Origin: Epiperipatus broadwayi
Taxonomy: Eukaryota; Onychophora; Udeonychophora; Euonychophora; Peripatidae
Assembly: GCA_028023455.1 (NCBI GenBank)
Contig: JAQFVV010012476.1
Span: forward strand, 4,226,055 to 4,290,054
Reading direction: 5' to 3'
Length of the DNA: 64,000 nucleotides
In this document: positions 46,740-58,034 of the stretch, in pieces
How positions within the stretch are numbered: position 1 is the stretch's first letter
Layout of the letters: each line of letters starts with the position of its first letter
Position numbers and translations under genes: made by a program
Notes under the pieces: generated by a model
The model's database searches: none
Told to the model about the DNA's origin: nothing
What the model saw: the letters and a program-made list of their open reading frames with translations, nothing else

Positions 46740-47990
46740 TAAATTTGTATTCATTTAATAAATAGGACTAAAATATTAAAGATATTTATGAACACAGACA
46801 AAAAAACATAGACTGTTATAGAACAAGTATTAAAAAAATATTTTGAAATTAATTGATTGAAAAGTTAATGCGTAAACAGGAGGACAACCAATTATAAATA
46901 ACAAATATCATTTTCGTTTAAAAATATGACGTCACAACATATTATTATTAATATATATTATATGATCGAAAGAGATTCTTATATAGTTTTCTTTGTCTTA
47001 TGTGAAATTATTATCTAAAAAGTCTCATTAAGTAAAAGAGCGTGAGTGCTTTTTTTTTAATAATAATAAAAAAATCTATTGACTGATTTTCAAATAAATC
47101 ACTAATTATTTTCAATTTTTCTAAACGTGCTTCCTTTAATAGAGGTTAGCGCAGTATTATTACCTTAAGAAAATGAAAAGTCGCATTGCATTATTAATTA
47201 CAAACCAATCGTAATTTGTGATAAACATTATCATTGTTGAATAATGAATCAAATCTAATCAAGAGATAAATAAATAAAAGTCGATTAACTGCGCAGCTGC
47301 AGAAGGGGTGCACGTTTGCAAAACATATATACCTACCAACTTGATTACCTGTTTTTGAAAATTATGCTTTTAATGTGTATATCGTTGTCGTAATCAATTT
47401 AGTATTCGCCTGTTTTTATAAATAAAAAAACTTTTTAATTAAAGCATTTGAATTCGAACTCAGTTTTTTAAACAACTATTCAGATCGTGTTCGATATATG
47501 AGTTTTTTAAAAAAATATTAATTTGAATAATGACCATTTTTGTTTATCCGTCTATGCCTAATTAATGTACATTACGTAATCAAATACGCTCTCACGGATT
47601 AAATACGTACATAATTCGTGCATCTATGTAATCATTGTACTGTTAACGTTTTGTTACTAAATGCAGTAAATATAAAAATATTTTAAAAAATAAAGGTGGT
47701 GTTGAATGTGCACATAAAACCAGATGTCATTTGATAATTTCTGGATTTTGTCTTTTTCTACTACAAGTCAGTCCAAGAATCACTAACAGTCAATATTAAT
47801 AATTGTGATGATGATGATAACATCAATAATAATGATAATGATAATATTTTATTTTAGTTATTTAATACATACACTGAAATATATAACATATATGTTTTTT
47901 TATCAACACTGTTGGTGAATGAAACAAATACTATACACTAGTAATGTTATCTTAAATTATACTTATGTAAAATATTAATTATATATATAT
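46740..47990. other. Unique AT-rich DNA with CpGs; CRE-like site
   Basis: It matches no other part of the window. TGACGTCA, a full cAMP-response-element octamer, is at 46927-46934. A GAT/AAT-rich run is at 47805-47850. No ORF was found. Confidence 0.35.
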
Positions 47991-47992
47991 TA

Positions 47993-48737
47993 TAACCCGA
48001 ACAAATGGTCGCAGAAAACGGAGCAAATAAAGATCTCCACGTAGTTTCCAAAACACGCCAATTGTAACCTCCAATGTAGGATAGAGAAACAGCGTTAGTC
48101 GATTACAAATAAATCTATCAAATGCACTTATTCAAAACTCAACTCTTTCATATTATAAATCTTATAATAACGAATACAATTACAGACAATAATAATAATT
48201 ATCTTAATATACGATTTTTTCTACAGTACAGGCTTTTTTATACCTGCACTCCAATATATAATATATAGAGGATTTGAAGCTTTCAGACGACCTTCAACTA
48301 TTCACGCTATCTCATAATGCTGACACACTTGATCACACCCATGTTGAAAAAATAAATTATCACCAATATATGTATTTCATGCTAAACCAGCACTCATCAG
48401 TTGGTCCAGTTTATCATCTATCTCCACACATGTTTACAGTCAATGCTCGGTCTAAATTAACGTAGCCAGTCTTCATCCTTTAATGGACAGGCTTCAATGC
48501 ACTCCACTCCACAACTCTTCAGCCGTTCATTTCATTGAAAATCTGATGATGGAATGCTCAAAACCCACATTAAATGAGTGCTGGTTTAGCACGAAATACC
48601 TTTATTGGTGATTATTTATCTTTTCGACATGTGTGTGACCAAGTGTGTGAGCAGTATGAAATAGCGTGGATAGTTGAGGGGCGTGTGCAAGTCTGAGTTC
48701 AATAATTATCTTAATAAAATATGATCACCCGGTTACA
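47993..48737 (-). mobile_element. LTR-like fragment with possible primer-binding site
   Basis: On the minus strand a segment opens TGTAACCGGGTGATCA (48737) and closes CATTGGAGGTTACA (48063). This gives TG...CA ends with seven-base inverted tips. Two bases later comes TGGCGTGTTTTGGAAAC, which looks like a primer-binding site, then a leader-like stretch to about 47993. Removing the nested family A element leaves an LTR of about 170-185 bp. No gag or pol follows, and I see no flanking short duplication. Confidence 0.45.
48194..48716. mobile_element. Family A element with long inverted ends, nested in the LTR-like fragment
   Basis: The exact 16-mer AATAATTATCTTAATA is at 48194-48209 and 48701-48716, a clear target-site duplication. 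The element begins with the ACAGTACAGGCTTTTTTATA tip. Its first part (about 48267-48400) returns in reverse complement near its right end (48572-48698). For example, CTCATAATGCTGACACACTT pairs with a GTGTGTGAGCAGTATGAAA-like stretch. The middle is standard family A. On the minus strand the end is A-rich (AGAAAAAATCG), as expected for target-primed insertion. Confidence 0.88.
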
Positions 48738-48739
48738 AT

Positions 48740-48960
48740 AATGGATTTAAAACTTCTCTCATTCTTCAACTTTTTATCATTATTTAAAATATTTTAACAC
48801 GGATGAACTCGCAAAATATGTCTTTTATATATATAATGCTAAATTACTTTCTCAAATATTATGTTTTTCCCAGGAATTCCCTCAGTGAAAAAATATTGTC
48901 TGAATAAGCTGTGGACTCAAAAGAATATTCTCTTAAATCATATGCTGTGCTCATTTTATA
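48740..48960. other. AT-rich DNA without recognised features
   Basis: Nothing recognisable. Confidence 0.5.
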
Positions 48961-48964
48961 TATT

Positions 48965-50870
48965 AACGAGGTGGTGTCTCGCTCAGGCGCCTCGTTTGGC
49001 CTAAAAAATTTTAAGGGCGCTGTTGTTCCCTTTTACATATTTAGTCGTTGCCCTTGTCCTAGCTCAGTGGAATAGCAGAGATTTATAATTCTTACAGATA
49101 AAAGAATAAAGTAGCCCTGCGAATTATCACAAACAGTTTATTTTGTATATAAGGTTTAAAATTATTTTAGTGATTTACTTTAAACATTTAACTTATTTTT
49201 AACTTTGTTTTACTTTAATTTACATTGAGTTACTATTATATTATAAATTTTTTTTAATCAGTTCGCACAGATGGACTTATAAACCTGTTTATATGTTGCT
49301 ATAGTCGGTTACCTAGATTTCACGTCAAAACATTTCAAAGTAAACATAACTCAATACAAAATTATTGATTACTGACAATTGATAGGGAATTATAAGAAAC
49401 CTCGTATTCTCGTAAGTCTTGCATGTCACCAATAACTAAAAGACATCCGAATAAATAATTTTTAGATACCACGTAAGGTATCTTTTTTCGATGTCTATAT
49501 ATTTTGATCAAATATGAAAGAAACTAGTTAATAAACATCCATGCAACTCTAAAAACAAATTTATAGTTTATTTAGGATAGGCCTGAATCGACTATAGTTT
49601 GTTTAAAAATAAAATATTCTATCCCTACTTACCTTACAACACTTTCAATCAACTACCAACCATCTGATACATTCATGTATTCAATGTAGCTGTAACACAA
49701 ATATATTGTCAGGAATGTCTGAACAATATGAAGAAATAGAAAGACTTGCTCTCCACCCACAGGGTTGCATCTGTGCAAGTAGATCAATAAACTAAAAACT
49801 CATAGGATGGGTTCTCTTCAACCCTCCATAGGAAACAGAGGGTGTGTGGATATCTATAATCCTGCCCTGCGGTCTCTCTACACCTACTAATTAATAAATA
49901 TATCCAATCCATTGAACCAATTCAACTACGAAATGAACAACCAAGATTACCCTCCCTTAATATATCTTTACAAATCGATACCCATTCACCGACTTAAGTT
50001 TAACATTTTTTTATAATTTATTTATGGAAAACAGAAATCATAATAAAACTTAAAGAACAAAATTAAATAAATAAATGGAAATGATTTTACAAATTAAATA
50101 CTTAAATAAAATTATAACAATTAATAAAATAATGTTGGTCAGATAGAATAATATTGAAATCATTTAAATCTGGAAAGTTTTTAATTTATGTTCATAAATT
50201 TTAAAGTTCTTACGTTATTTAAATAGTTCTCTTCATATATTCCTTGCCTTTGAACGTGAATTCCCATGGAAGATTGTATCCATTTGGTTGTTTTATTTAT
50301 TCTTGGAGGTTTTTTAATTTAGTTGGTCCTCAATGTAGAAAATATTCTTTCTCCCTTCTTTAACCTAAAGAATTGGTTGTCAATTCCTCAACTCCGCACT
50401 ACTATAGTCACTCGAATAATCAATTTCCAGTCACTAGTCACTGATTAATAATTTCCAAAATTTTCCTTTTATATTAATGTGAAGGATTGAATTTAATTGT
50501 CTGTGAGATGTCCTTTCGTTGAGGTCCGATTCCATAGGGATTTCTTCTTATTTGCTAACAGTTTTTATTGTTTTCTATCTGACGTGTTTTTATTTAATGA
50601 GTGTTTAATTTACTAATTAACATCATTTCCATTTCTAATTAATTACTGTTTTCAAATCAAAAATATATTTAAAGACAGATTTAGAGATATAATTTTATCT
50701 CCAAATCTTTTAAAATTTAGTTTTAAAAATATTTTTCTTTAATAAAAATTTTATTTTAATAATTTTTTCATTATCTTGCGATTAATATATAAGAGAAGAG
50801 TATTTTACTTTCAATTTTTATGAAAGTTTTTAAATGATTTTATTTTACTTGTTTAATAATATATATAAAA
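48965..50870 (-). repeat. Family F, copy 2
   Basis: It is colinear, on the minus strand, with 7952-10160. Examples are GGTTACCTAGATTTCACG, AATACAAAATTATTGATTAC, ATATATCCAATCCATTGAAC and CGACTTAAGTTTAACA. The tip equivalent to the GGATCGTTAC end is replaced by unrelated sequence near 48970-49010 (GGCGCCTCG patch). TATA box on the minus strand at 50465-50473. Confidence 0.75.
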
Positions 50871-51535
50871 AAATTAGGTCTGTCAATATCAGTAAAGTTT
50901 TAAAAAAATGTCAAAAAAATATTTTACTTAGGGTTAGTAATTATGGTATTAACAAAATTTACAAACATTAGTTATAATTTTAAAAACTATATACAAAAAA
51001 AAAGAAAATGTTTCCTACTAAAACCATTTATAACACCTCCCCCAGAATTTATTTTTTTTATCATTTGATTTCTACTACATGACAAACAAATTATTTAACT
51101 TATTTAGGAAGGTTGTTGAGATAAATATTTCCAAGATAATGGTTTATAGTGTATATTTGCACACAATTATAACACCACAATTATTTATGACTGATTGAAA
51201 TGATAAATAGGATTACACTAACGTAAATTCCAACGTACTCTCGTAAGACCACATTTGTCATAAACTTCGTGTTATACTTAGATAAATATATATTAACAAA
51301 AAAAAATATCCAATCAACTTTTGATTTTCTTTTAATTTAAAAATTAGTTTAAAATTATTTATATTTTGTATTTATATATATCAATTTCTTCCTGGCATGC
51401 TTTTATAAAATTTAAAAATATCGACTTATGTAAGCAGATAAAAATTTATTTCATTTTGACAAAATTTGCTCAGGGTATTTGTGGTTTATTAAAGTCGGAA
51501 ATTTCCATTAATTCCTCTTCTCAGGGTCAATCTCT
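50870..51535. other. AT-rich spacer between family F copies
   Basis: No gene or repeat was identified. Confidence 0.5.
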
Positions 51536-51539
51536 GAGG

Positions 51540-53430
51540 TAAGCACATTGAATTATAACGATCAAACAAAGTGGGAGATCATCACACCGCACTACCAAGG
51601 ATCTAGCATTTGGCCTAGAAAATTTATAAAGTAGGGATAGCGTGTTAGGATTCCCTTATTTACATATTTAGATCGTTAGCCCATTGTCACTAGTCAGTGG
51701 AATAGAGAGATTTAATAATATCATTTACTAGATATAAAAGAATAAAGTAACTGAGTAATTATCATAAAAAGATTTATTTATGACATATATATAAGGTTTA
51801 AAATTATTTTAGTGATTTACATTTAAACATTTAACATTATTTTTAATTTGATTTTACTTTATTTACATTGAGTTACTATTATATTATAAATTTACTTTTT
51901 AATCAAGTTGACAGATGGACTTATAAACTGTTTAATATGTTGCTATAGATCGGTTACCTAGATTTCAGGTAAAATTTAAAGTAAACAAAATAAAATACAA
52001 AATTATTGATTACTGACAATTGAAGGGAATTATAAGAAACCCTCTAGTATTCTCGTAAGATACTGCATTCACCATAACTTAAAAGATGAATAAATACATT
52101 TTTAGATACTCACGTAAGGTATCATTATTTATCGAATGTCTATATATTTTGTCAAATATGAAACGAAAACATAGTTAATAAAAATCATGAAAGTCTATAA
52201 ACAACTTAAATTTAATAGTTTTATTTAGGTCGAGCCTGATCACTATAGTTTGCATTTAAAATAAAATATTCTATCCCTACTTACCTAGGCAACATTTAAT
52301 CAATGCAATCATCTGATACATTCATGTATTAATGTAGATGATGAAACAAAATATATTGTCAGGAATTACTGAACAATATGAAGAAATAGAAAACATTGAC
52401 TCTCCAAAGGATGGCATCTGTGGAAGTAGATCATAAACAAAAACCCATAGGAATGCTGATTCTGCGACTTACAAACCCATCATAGAAACAGAGGGGTGGA
52501 TATCTATAATCTGCGTGGCGTCTCATGTACCTACTAATTACATAAATATATCCAATCCATTGAACCAATCATACAATGAAAACAAGATTACTCCTTAATA
52601 TATCTTTACAAATATAGTTCGGATTAAGTTTAATTTTTATAATTTATTTATGGAAAAGAAATATAATAAAATAAAGAAAAATTAAATAAATAAATGAAAT
52701 GATTTCAAATTAAATACATTAAATAAAATTATAACTAATTAATAAAATAATGTTGGTCAGATAGAATAATATTGAAATCATTTAAATCTGGAAAGTTTTT
52801 AATTTACTGTTCATAAATTTTAAAGTTCTTACGTTATTTAAATAGTTCATCTTCATATATTCTTGGTTTGAAGGAATTAGTGTGAAGATTGATATCCATT
52901 TAGCCATTGTTTTATTTATTCATTCGGAGGTTTTTTAATTTAGTTGGTCCTCAATGTAGAAACGATATTCATTTCTCCCTTCTTTAACAGCTGAAAGAAT
53001 TGATTTTAATTCCTCAACTGACTACTACATATATATTAATAATCATTCATCACTAGTCACTGATTAATAATTTCAAAATTTTTTTATATTAATGTGAAGG
53101 ATTGAATTTAATTAGTCATCGATGAGATGTCTTTTCATTGAGGTATTATAGGGATTTTTTATTTTAACAGTTTTTATTGTTTTCTTATCTGACAGGTGTT
53201 TTAATTTAAATGAAGGTGTTTATTTACTAATTAAAATCATTTCATTTCTAATTAATTACTGTTTTCAAATAAAAATATATTTAAAGAAGTTTAGAGTATA
53301 ATTTTATCTCAAATTTTAAAATTTAGTTTTAAAATATTTTTTTTAATAAAAATTTTATTTTAATAATTTTTTCATTATATATTTAAAAAAATATATTTAT
53401 TTATTTTATGAAAGTTAAATTTAATTTTAT
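51540..53430 (-). repeat. Family F, copy 3, direct tandem partner of copy 2
   Basis: It is colinear with copy 2 throughout, and also contains the ATAACGATC tip region and ATTTGGCCTAGAAAATTTAT, which match copy 1 better. Differences from copy 2 are mostly insertions or deletions of one to three bases, with long perfectly matching stretches such as TTGGTCAGATAGAATAATAT. No ORF. Confidence 0.8.
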
Positions 53431-54125
53431 ATTAAATTTTAAATTAAATTATATATTAAAATACAGACTTATCCAAACAAAGAGTATGCACTTAAATTAT
53501 TAATGATCATAGATTTCTAGTAAACAAACATGTTTAACTTACATCAACAAAGAAAGATTACAACATTAGTCATTTTAAACTTTGCTATCTCCCAATATAA
53601 ATATATCAAAAAATTTCCTAGTACATATCGCTAGCTGAAAATTCAAATATAAAATCCTAAATCACTCTTCCAAATGTTATGTTTTTTTTCCAGAAATGAG
53701 TATATTTATTTATAGAAGGCGTTGCTGGAAAAATGTTTGGGATTGGAATTTAGCATTTTGTATTTCAATTTTCAGCAAGCAATATACACAGGAATATTTG
53801 TTTATATATTTATGTTAGAAGATGGCTAAGTTTAAAATAACTAATGTTAGACGCTTTTTTTGTATACATAAGTTAAATATTTGTATTTTTATATTGAACT
53901 ATTTCCATCATCACAAACCTTAAGCAAAACAATAAGTTAAACATGTTTGTAATGCAGCAGTAAAAAACCCATATGTCTTGAGTATGACTTAAGTTTGAGA
54001 CAAAGCTGAATAAACATTAAAAAAAAACTCGAACATGCTTGTGATTTTTGTCTGAGTAACTATCCTCTAGACAGATTAGGTAACTATCTAACATTGGTCA
54101 GAAAATTGGTATCTAGCTATTTAGA
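53430..54125. other. AT-rich DNA; possible old repeat near 54060
   Basis: Words at 54060-54115 recall 34020-34075. Nothing else is recognisable. Confidence 0.4.
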
Positions 54126-54130
54126 GAATA

Positions 54131-54440
54131 AAGTGTTTCAGTTGGTTAGAGCGTTATCTTAAAATTCAATGTTCAAAGAATCTAAGGATCCAGTTTCGAA
54201 TCCCATGCTAGTATTGTCACTCGTCAGATCGGCAACACTTGAAGAAGAGGGGAGAATAATACCTCTCGAAATGTTGTGCATATACTAACCTGTGTGCTAT
54301 TACTAGCAGTTGAAAATATTTGGAATATTTAAATAAAGTTAAATTTTTCTAAAGACATTCAATACTCATATTAGATGATGGAAATAGCCCAACATAAAAA
54401 TACAGGAAAGTAAAACATTCCAATCCTCATTATTACGTCA
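54131..54440 (+). mobile_element. Family B SINE, best-preserved copy
   Basis: TTCAGTTGGTTAGAGCGTTA is a nearly perfect tRNA D-arm/A box, and CAGTTTCGAATCCCATGCTA carries the B box. The body runs CTCGTCAGATCGGCAACACT, GAGAATAATACCTCTCGAAA and CTGTGTGCTATTACTAGCAG, then TTTTTCTAAAGACATTCAAT, ending in ATTAGATGATGGAAATAGCC. The spacing between boxes is longer than in a tRNA. This copy can serve as the family reference. Confidence 0.85.
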
Positions 54441-54444
54441 TTGT

Positions 54445-55125
54445 CGGGTAATATTGTCTTGTTCTATACTATTCCTCTAAGAGGGGTTGGTGGAGAAATC
54501 TTTAAGCTGCAATGGGTTATTTAAAAGTTGTTTTATCTAAACTTTATATAACAGAGTTTCCTTCCAAATACTATTATATAATTTATTATTTTTATGGTTC
54601 AATTTTTTATTTTATTTTATATAATTCTTACTGGATCGTAATTTATCACAGTTTGATTGGAAATAAGAGTAGACAGCTGGAAAAGCCAGGAAAATGATTG
54701 GAAATAATTATAAAAGCACAGGCGGGGGGGGGGAGTATGAAAAAGGGTTGATATAGAGGAGGATAAATTGGCAGTGTAATTGAAATGTTTAGGATTTATT
54801 ACAAAGGAAAACTATTTTAGTAAATGATAAAAGAAAAAAGCTTGTTTGAAAATTTTATCAAATAATCTATCATAAAAGAATAGAATTATCATAAGATAAT
54901 CAAAATTGAATAGTTCTTTTAATTAAATACCAACTGGTCAGAATAGTTGAATCCATAAAAGAAATTTTGTTTTCCTATTTACTTATTAGTTTTCATCCAC
55001 TTTTTTTAGGGGGAAAAGAGAAAAAGATCTTTAAATAATAAAAATCAGTATCATTTATGAAGGTATTGCTAATATGCATTCACGCATGTTTACTGCGCAC
55101 ATTGTTTTAACTAACGTTTTATTTC
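54445..55125. other. AT-rich DNA; G10 run
   Basis: A G-run of ten is at about 54724. The small plus-strand frame at 54512-54697 is AT-rich and looks like chance. Confidence 0.5.
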
Positions 55126-55129
55126 ATAA

Positions 55130-55261
55130 CTCTATTTAATAGTCAACCATTGTTAGCCGCAGCCACCTTGCAAGCAAGCATTTGTTTGCAGCGGGTTGTT
55201 GCGGGTTCGCCTTCCGGCTGATGCTATGACATATGGGGGAAAAAAAACCCTCTATTTAATA
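55130..55261 (+). mobile_element. Family C SINE (long form) with target-site duplication
   Basis: CTCTATTTAATA flanks the body at 55130-55141 and 55250-55261. The body reads AACCATTGTTAGCCGCAGCC (with part of the head deleted), ACCTTGCAAGCAAGCATTTG, GCGGGTTGTTGCGGGTTCGC, CTTCCGGCTGATGCTATGAC, ATATGGGGG and an A-run. Confidence 0.9.
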
Positions 55262-55540
55262 TGTTTTATTGTTAATTTAAGATAATTTTTTTGTCCATTG
55301 TTTATATATTGTTTTATTCTAAATAATTTATTCTAGATACATTAAATGAATTTCTTATTGCAGTATAACTAATATTCCCTAATAGAAGTTTTTACTGCAG
55401 TATTTATTAATTTTTTGTGTCATTTAGTTTTAAGCTTTTGTATATACATTGGGTTTTTCTGTGAGTTTGTGATGATGGTATTTTAATTGTATTTATGTGT
55501 TGGACAATATATATATATATATATCATTTAATATTATGTA
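55262..55540. other. AT-rich DNA with (TA)n
   Basis: A (TA) run of about 20 bp lies near 55508-55525. Nothing else. Confidence 0.5.
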
Positions 55541-55544
55541 TTGA

Positions 55545-55925
55545 ATGTCTCTTCTTCAGGTATTGCTGGCCAACAGTAACAATCCTAGCATGGGAATCGA
55601 TCCTGGATCTTTAGATTATTGAAATATTGAATCTTAAGGTAACTCTCTAATTAATTGAGTATGACTTAATTAGTTAGAGCATTGTTTCAGTTGAGTAGAA
55701 TGCTACCTTAAAATTCAAACTCAGGAATCTAAAAGTTCAGATTTGTTTTCCATGTCACTACTGGCACTGAGCAGGTCAGAACACCCAAAGAAGAAAAAAA
55801 GAATAATACCACTCGAAATATTGTGTACAGGCTAACCAGTGTGCTATTAATAACAGTTAATGTAAATGCAAAATTTAAATAAAGTAATTGTTTTCTAAAG
55901 ACATTCAATACTTAATATTAGATAA
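55545..55925. mobile_element. Head-to-head pair of family B SINEs
   Basis: 55545-55660 is family B on the minus strand (CTTCTTCAGGTATTGCTGGC, GGGAATCGATCCTGGATCTT). 55661-55925 is family B on the plus strand (GTTGAGTAGAATGCTACCTT, CAGGTCAGAACACC, TAACAGTTAATGTAAATGC, ACATTCAATACTTAATATTA). The arms pair over roughly 115 bp. The right copy runs directly into the RTE remnant. Confidence 0.75.
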
Positions 55926-56100
55926 TGGATATAGTTCAAAATGTGATTGTTTTTGCAAATAATGCTTCAAAGCTTCAAGATATGTTGTTAAAGTTATCAC
56001 ATAACAGCAATAAAGGAGAACTACAGATAAAAGCCAAATAAGGTAATGTTCAATGGGTTTTCTCAGAAAAAAAAAAGAATAATCTTTCATTAAAAAAAAG

Positions 56101-56215
56101 TTAACAATTGTCAAGTACTGCTGGCCTAGTGGTTAGCATAGCTGCTTTCCAAGCAGCTGACCCAGGTTTGCCTCCTGGTCAATGCATTTGACATATGAAA
56201 AAAAAATTAACAATT
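56101..56215 (+). mobile_element. Family C SINE (short form) nested in RTE remnant
   Basis: TTAACAATT at 56101-56109 and 56207-56215 is the target duplication. The body has the best A box of the family, CTGGCCTAGTGGTTAGCATA. A CTGCTTTCCAAGCAG arm (TCC in the loop) follows, then CCCAGGTTTGCCTCCTGG and TTGACATATG plus A9. Confidence 0.93.
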
Positions 56216-56332
56216 TACAAATAGCTTGGTCAGATTCTTAATGTGGTTGATAACATATCATATGATATTAATCATAGAATTAAATTTAGTTGGGGTACTT
56301 TTGATAGAAATAACTTAATATTGAAAGGAAAT

Positions 56333-56481
56333 ATATCTTTATTTTTTAGAATATTATCATAATCTCTTTAAGTATTTATGTCTTTAGAAAAATTTAACCT
56401 TATTTAAATTTCCAAATTACATTCAACTGTTAGTAAATATCATCACCACAAACCTTCAGGAAAACACAAAACATATCTTTA
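56333..56481. mobile_element. Rearranged family B fragment nested in RTE remnant
   Basis: ATATCTTTA is duplicated at 56333-56341 and 56473-56481. The insert starts with the family B 3' block inverted (TCTTTAGAAAAATTTAACCT, ACATTCAACTGTTAGTAA) and ends with the block ATATCATCACCACAAACCTT in direct orientation. Such an internal inversion is a known outcome of LINE-type integration. Confidence 0.7.
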
Positions 56482-56849
56482 TGTTTGAAAAAAATTTTAA
56501 TTGTGTTTCATCAATCTTTCTTATGGATCTGAGACATGGACACTTAAGGGAATAGCAATTTAGTGACTTCAGATCACTCCACAAAGTATGGAGAGATGAA
56601 TGTTAGGAGTAACAAGAAAAGTTTAAAAACAATGAATGGATGAAAAAAAAATGTGTCACTAATATTATTAAAAGAATTAAGAACCTGAAATGCAATTGGA
56701 CTGGACATATGGCTAAAAGAAATAATAATAGACAGGCAGTTGTTATATTAAACTGAATCCCAAGAGATTGTAAAAAACCTTAAAATCAAGATGTGAGATG
56801 CATCACTGGATGAAATAATGAAGTTTGTTGTAGCTGGATGGTTGTTCAA

Positions 56850-58030
56850 ATATATTTATAAAAAAAACAGTTGCATTGAGTTAATCTCAAAAGATTACAT
56901 ATAAATATTTAGCACTATAAATTTTTATTTATTATATACTTTGTGCTATGTTTAATTTAGTGCTTACATATTAAATCTAATTTAATTATTATGATCAAGT
57001 TGTTAAAAGAGAGATTCTGTCTCCACCTCTGTGTAATTGCTTATTAGTTTATTAACTATTAAGTGTTGTATTCCATTTGGTTGATATGTTAACAAAGGCA
57101 TGTTTAAAAACATCAGATTTCTAAGAATAGTGAATTGTTCTATTCGTGACCCTTTGCTCAACATTTAGAGTGCTTTTAATTCATATTCTGAGAGATGATT
57201 TAATCCCTTTGTTTACATAATCATCGAGCTTTGTTTAATTAAATGTTTATATGTATATATGATTTGAAAAGACTTTTGTGTATTGTTTTCAATCAAGTGG
57301 ACAATCATATGACTCAGATAATGAGTTGTATGACTTGTGGCCCATGCATGCTCACACTCATATATATGCATATGTTTGGTGCCAAACATTATTCTAAAAC
57401 TGCCCAAAACAAATTTTAAAACATTTATTTCATCAAAATTTGTAAAAAATGCCAGAATTGTCAAAATACATTCCTCTAATTTGAACACCTTATACACAAA
57501 AAAGTAAAAACATTTTTTGACATTCTGCCTGGTGGAAACCTTACAGAAATATAAGTGGCTTAGGTTTGAAAAATTTTGACCACTTTTTTTAAATAATTTT
57601 CAATTATGTTATAACCAAGCAAATAAGCTATCAAAAACTAGCATTGCAAATTGAAATCACACTATTTAGTAAAATATTTTTGTTTAACCTTCTATAAATC
57701 AAAACATAATTGGTTTTAGTTTATATTTCAGCTTTAAATAAGGAAAATAGATTACATAGTAATATTTTATATATGAAAAATATAAAAATATTATAATTTT
57801 TTCAAATAATTTCACAAATAAATTTTTCCTGCACAAAATATAAATAATACCTTAAAAAAATTTCACAGGCTTTTATGTATGAATTGTTAAAGTTTTAATG
57901 CTTGTTTCCTTGGTTACATCATAACTGAAATTTATCTAGAATAATACCCAGAAATCCTTATTTAAACTTTCAATATTTATATCAATAAATCTTTGACATA
58001 AAAACAGAAGCTAAAATCCTTGTAAGTTAT
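56850..58030. other. AT-rich DNA without recognised features
   Basis: A 94-codon minus-strand frame at 57213-57497 has mixed composition but no recognisable family. I treat it as chance. No repeats were assigned. Confidence 0.4.
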
Positions 58031-58034
58031 CAGT

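Larger units (their letters stand above)
55925..56840 (+). pseudogene. Decayed RTE-clade LINE with two nested SINEs
   Basis: It aligns with the 263-1975 copy from just after the catalytic FADD region: GATTGTTTTTGCAAATAATG, GCTTCAAGATATGTTGTTAA, then TAGCTTGGTCAGATTCTTAA, AATCATAGAATTAAATTTAG, TTATGGATCTGAGACATGGA, GAATCCCAAGAGATTGTAAA. It ends near AAGTTTGTTGTAGCTGG. Many stops and indels make it much older than the first copy. Family C (56101-56215) and a family B-derived piece (56333-56481) are inserted in it. Confidence 0.9.

Noticed and set aside
46927-46934. CRE octamer TGACGTCA as evidence of a promoter
   Set aside because: A single 8-mer in 64 kb is within chance expectation and no transcript start is associated; kept only as a note in the region entry.
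49060-49085. Perfect A-box match TAGCTCAGTGG in family F
   Set aside because: No B box within reach, and in copies 1 and 3 the motif is altered; probably coincidental.
57213-57497. 94-codon minus-strand frame as a gene
   Set aside because: Mixed composition but no recognisable domain, splice context or repeat relationship.
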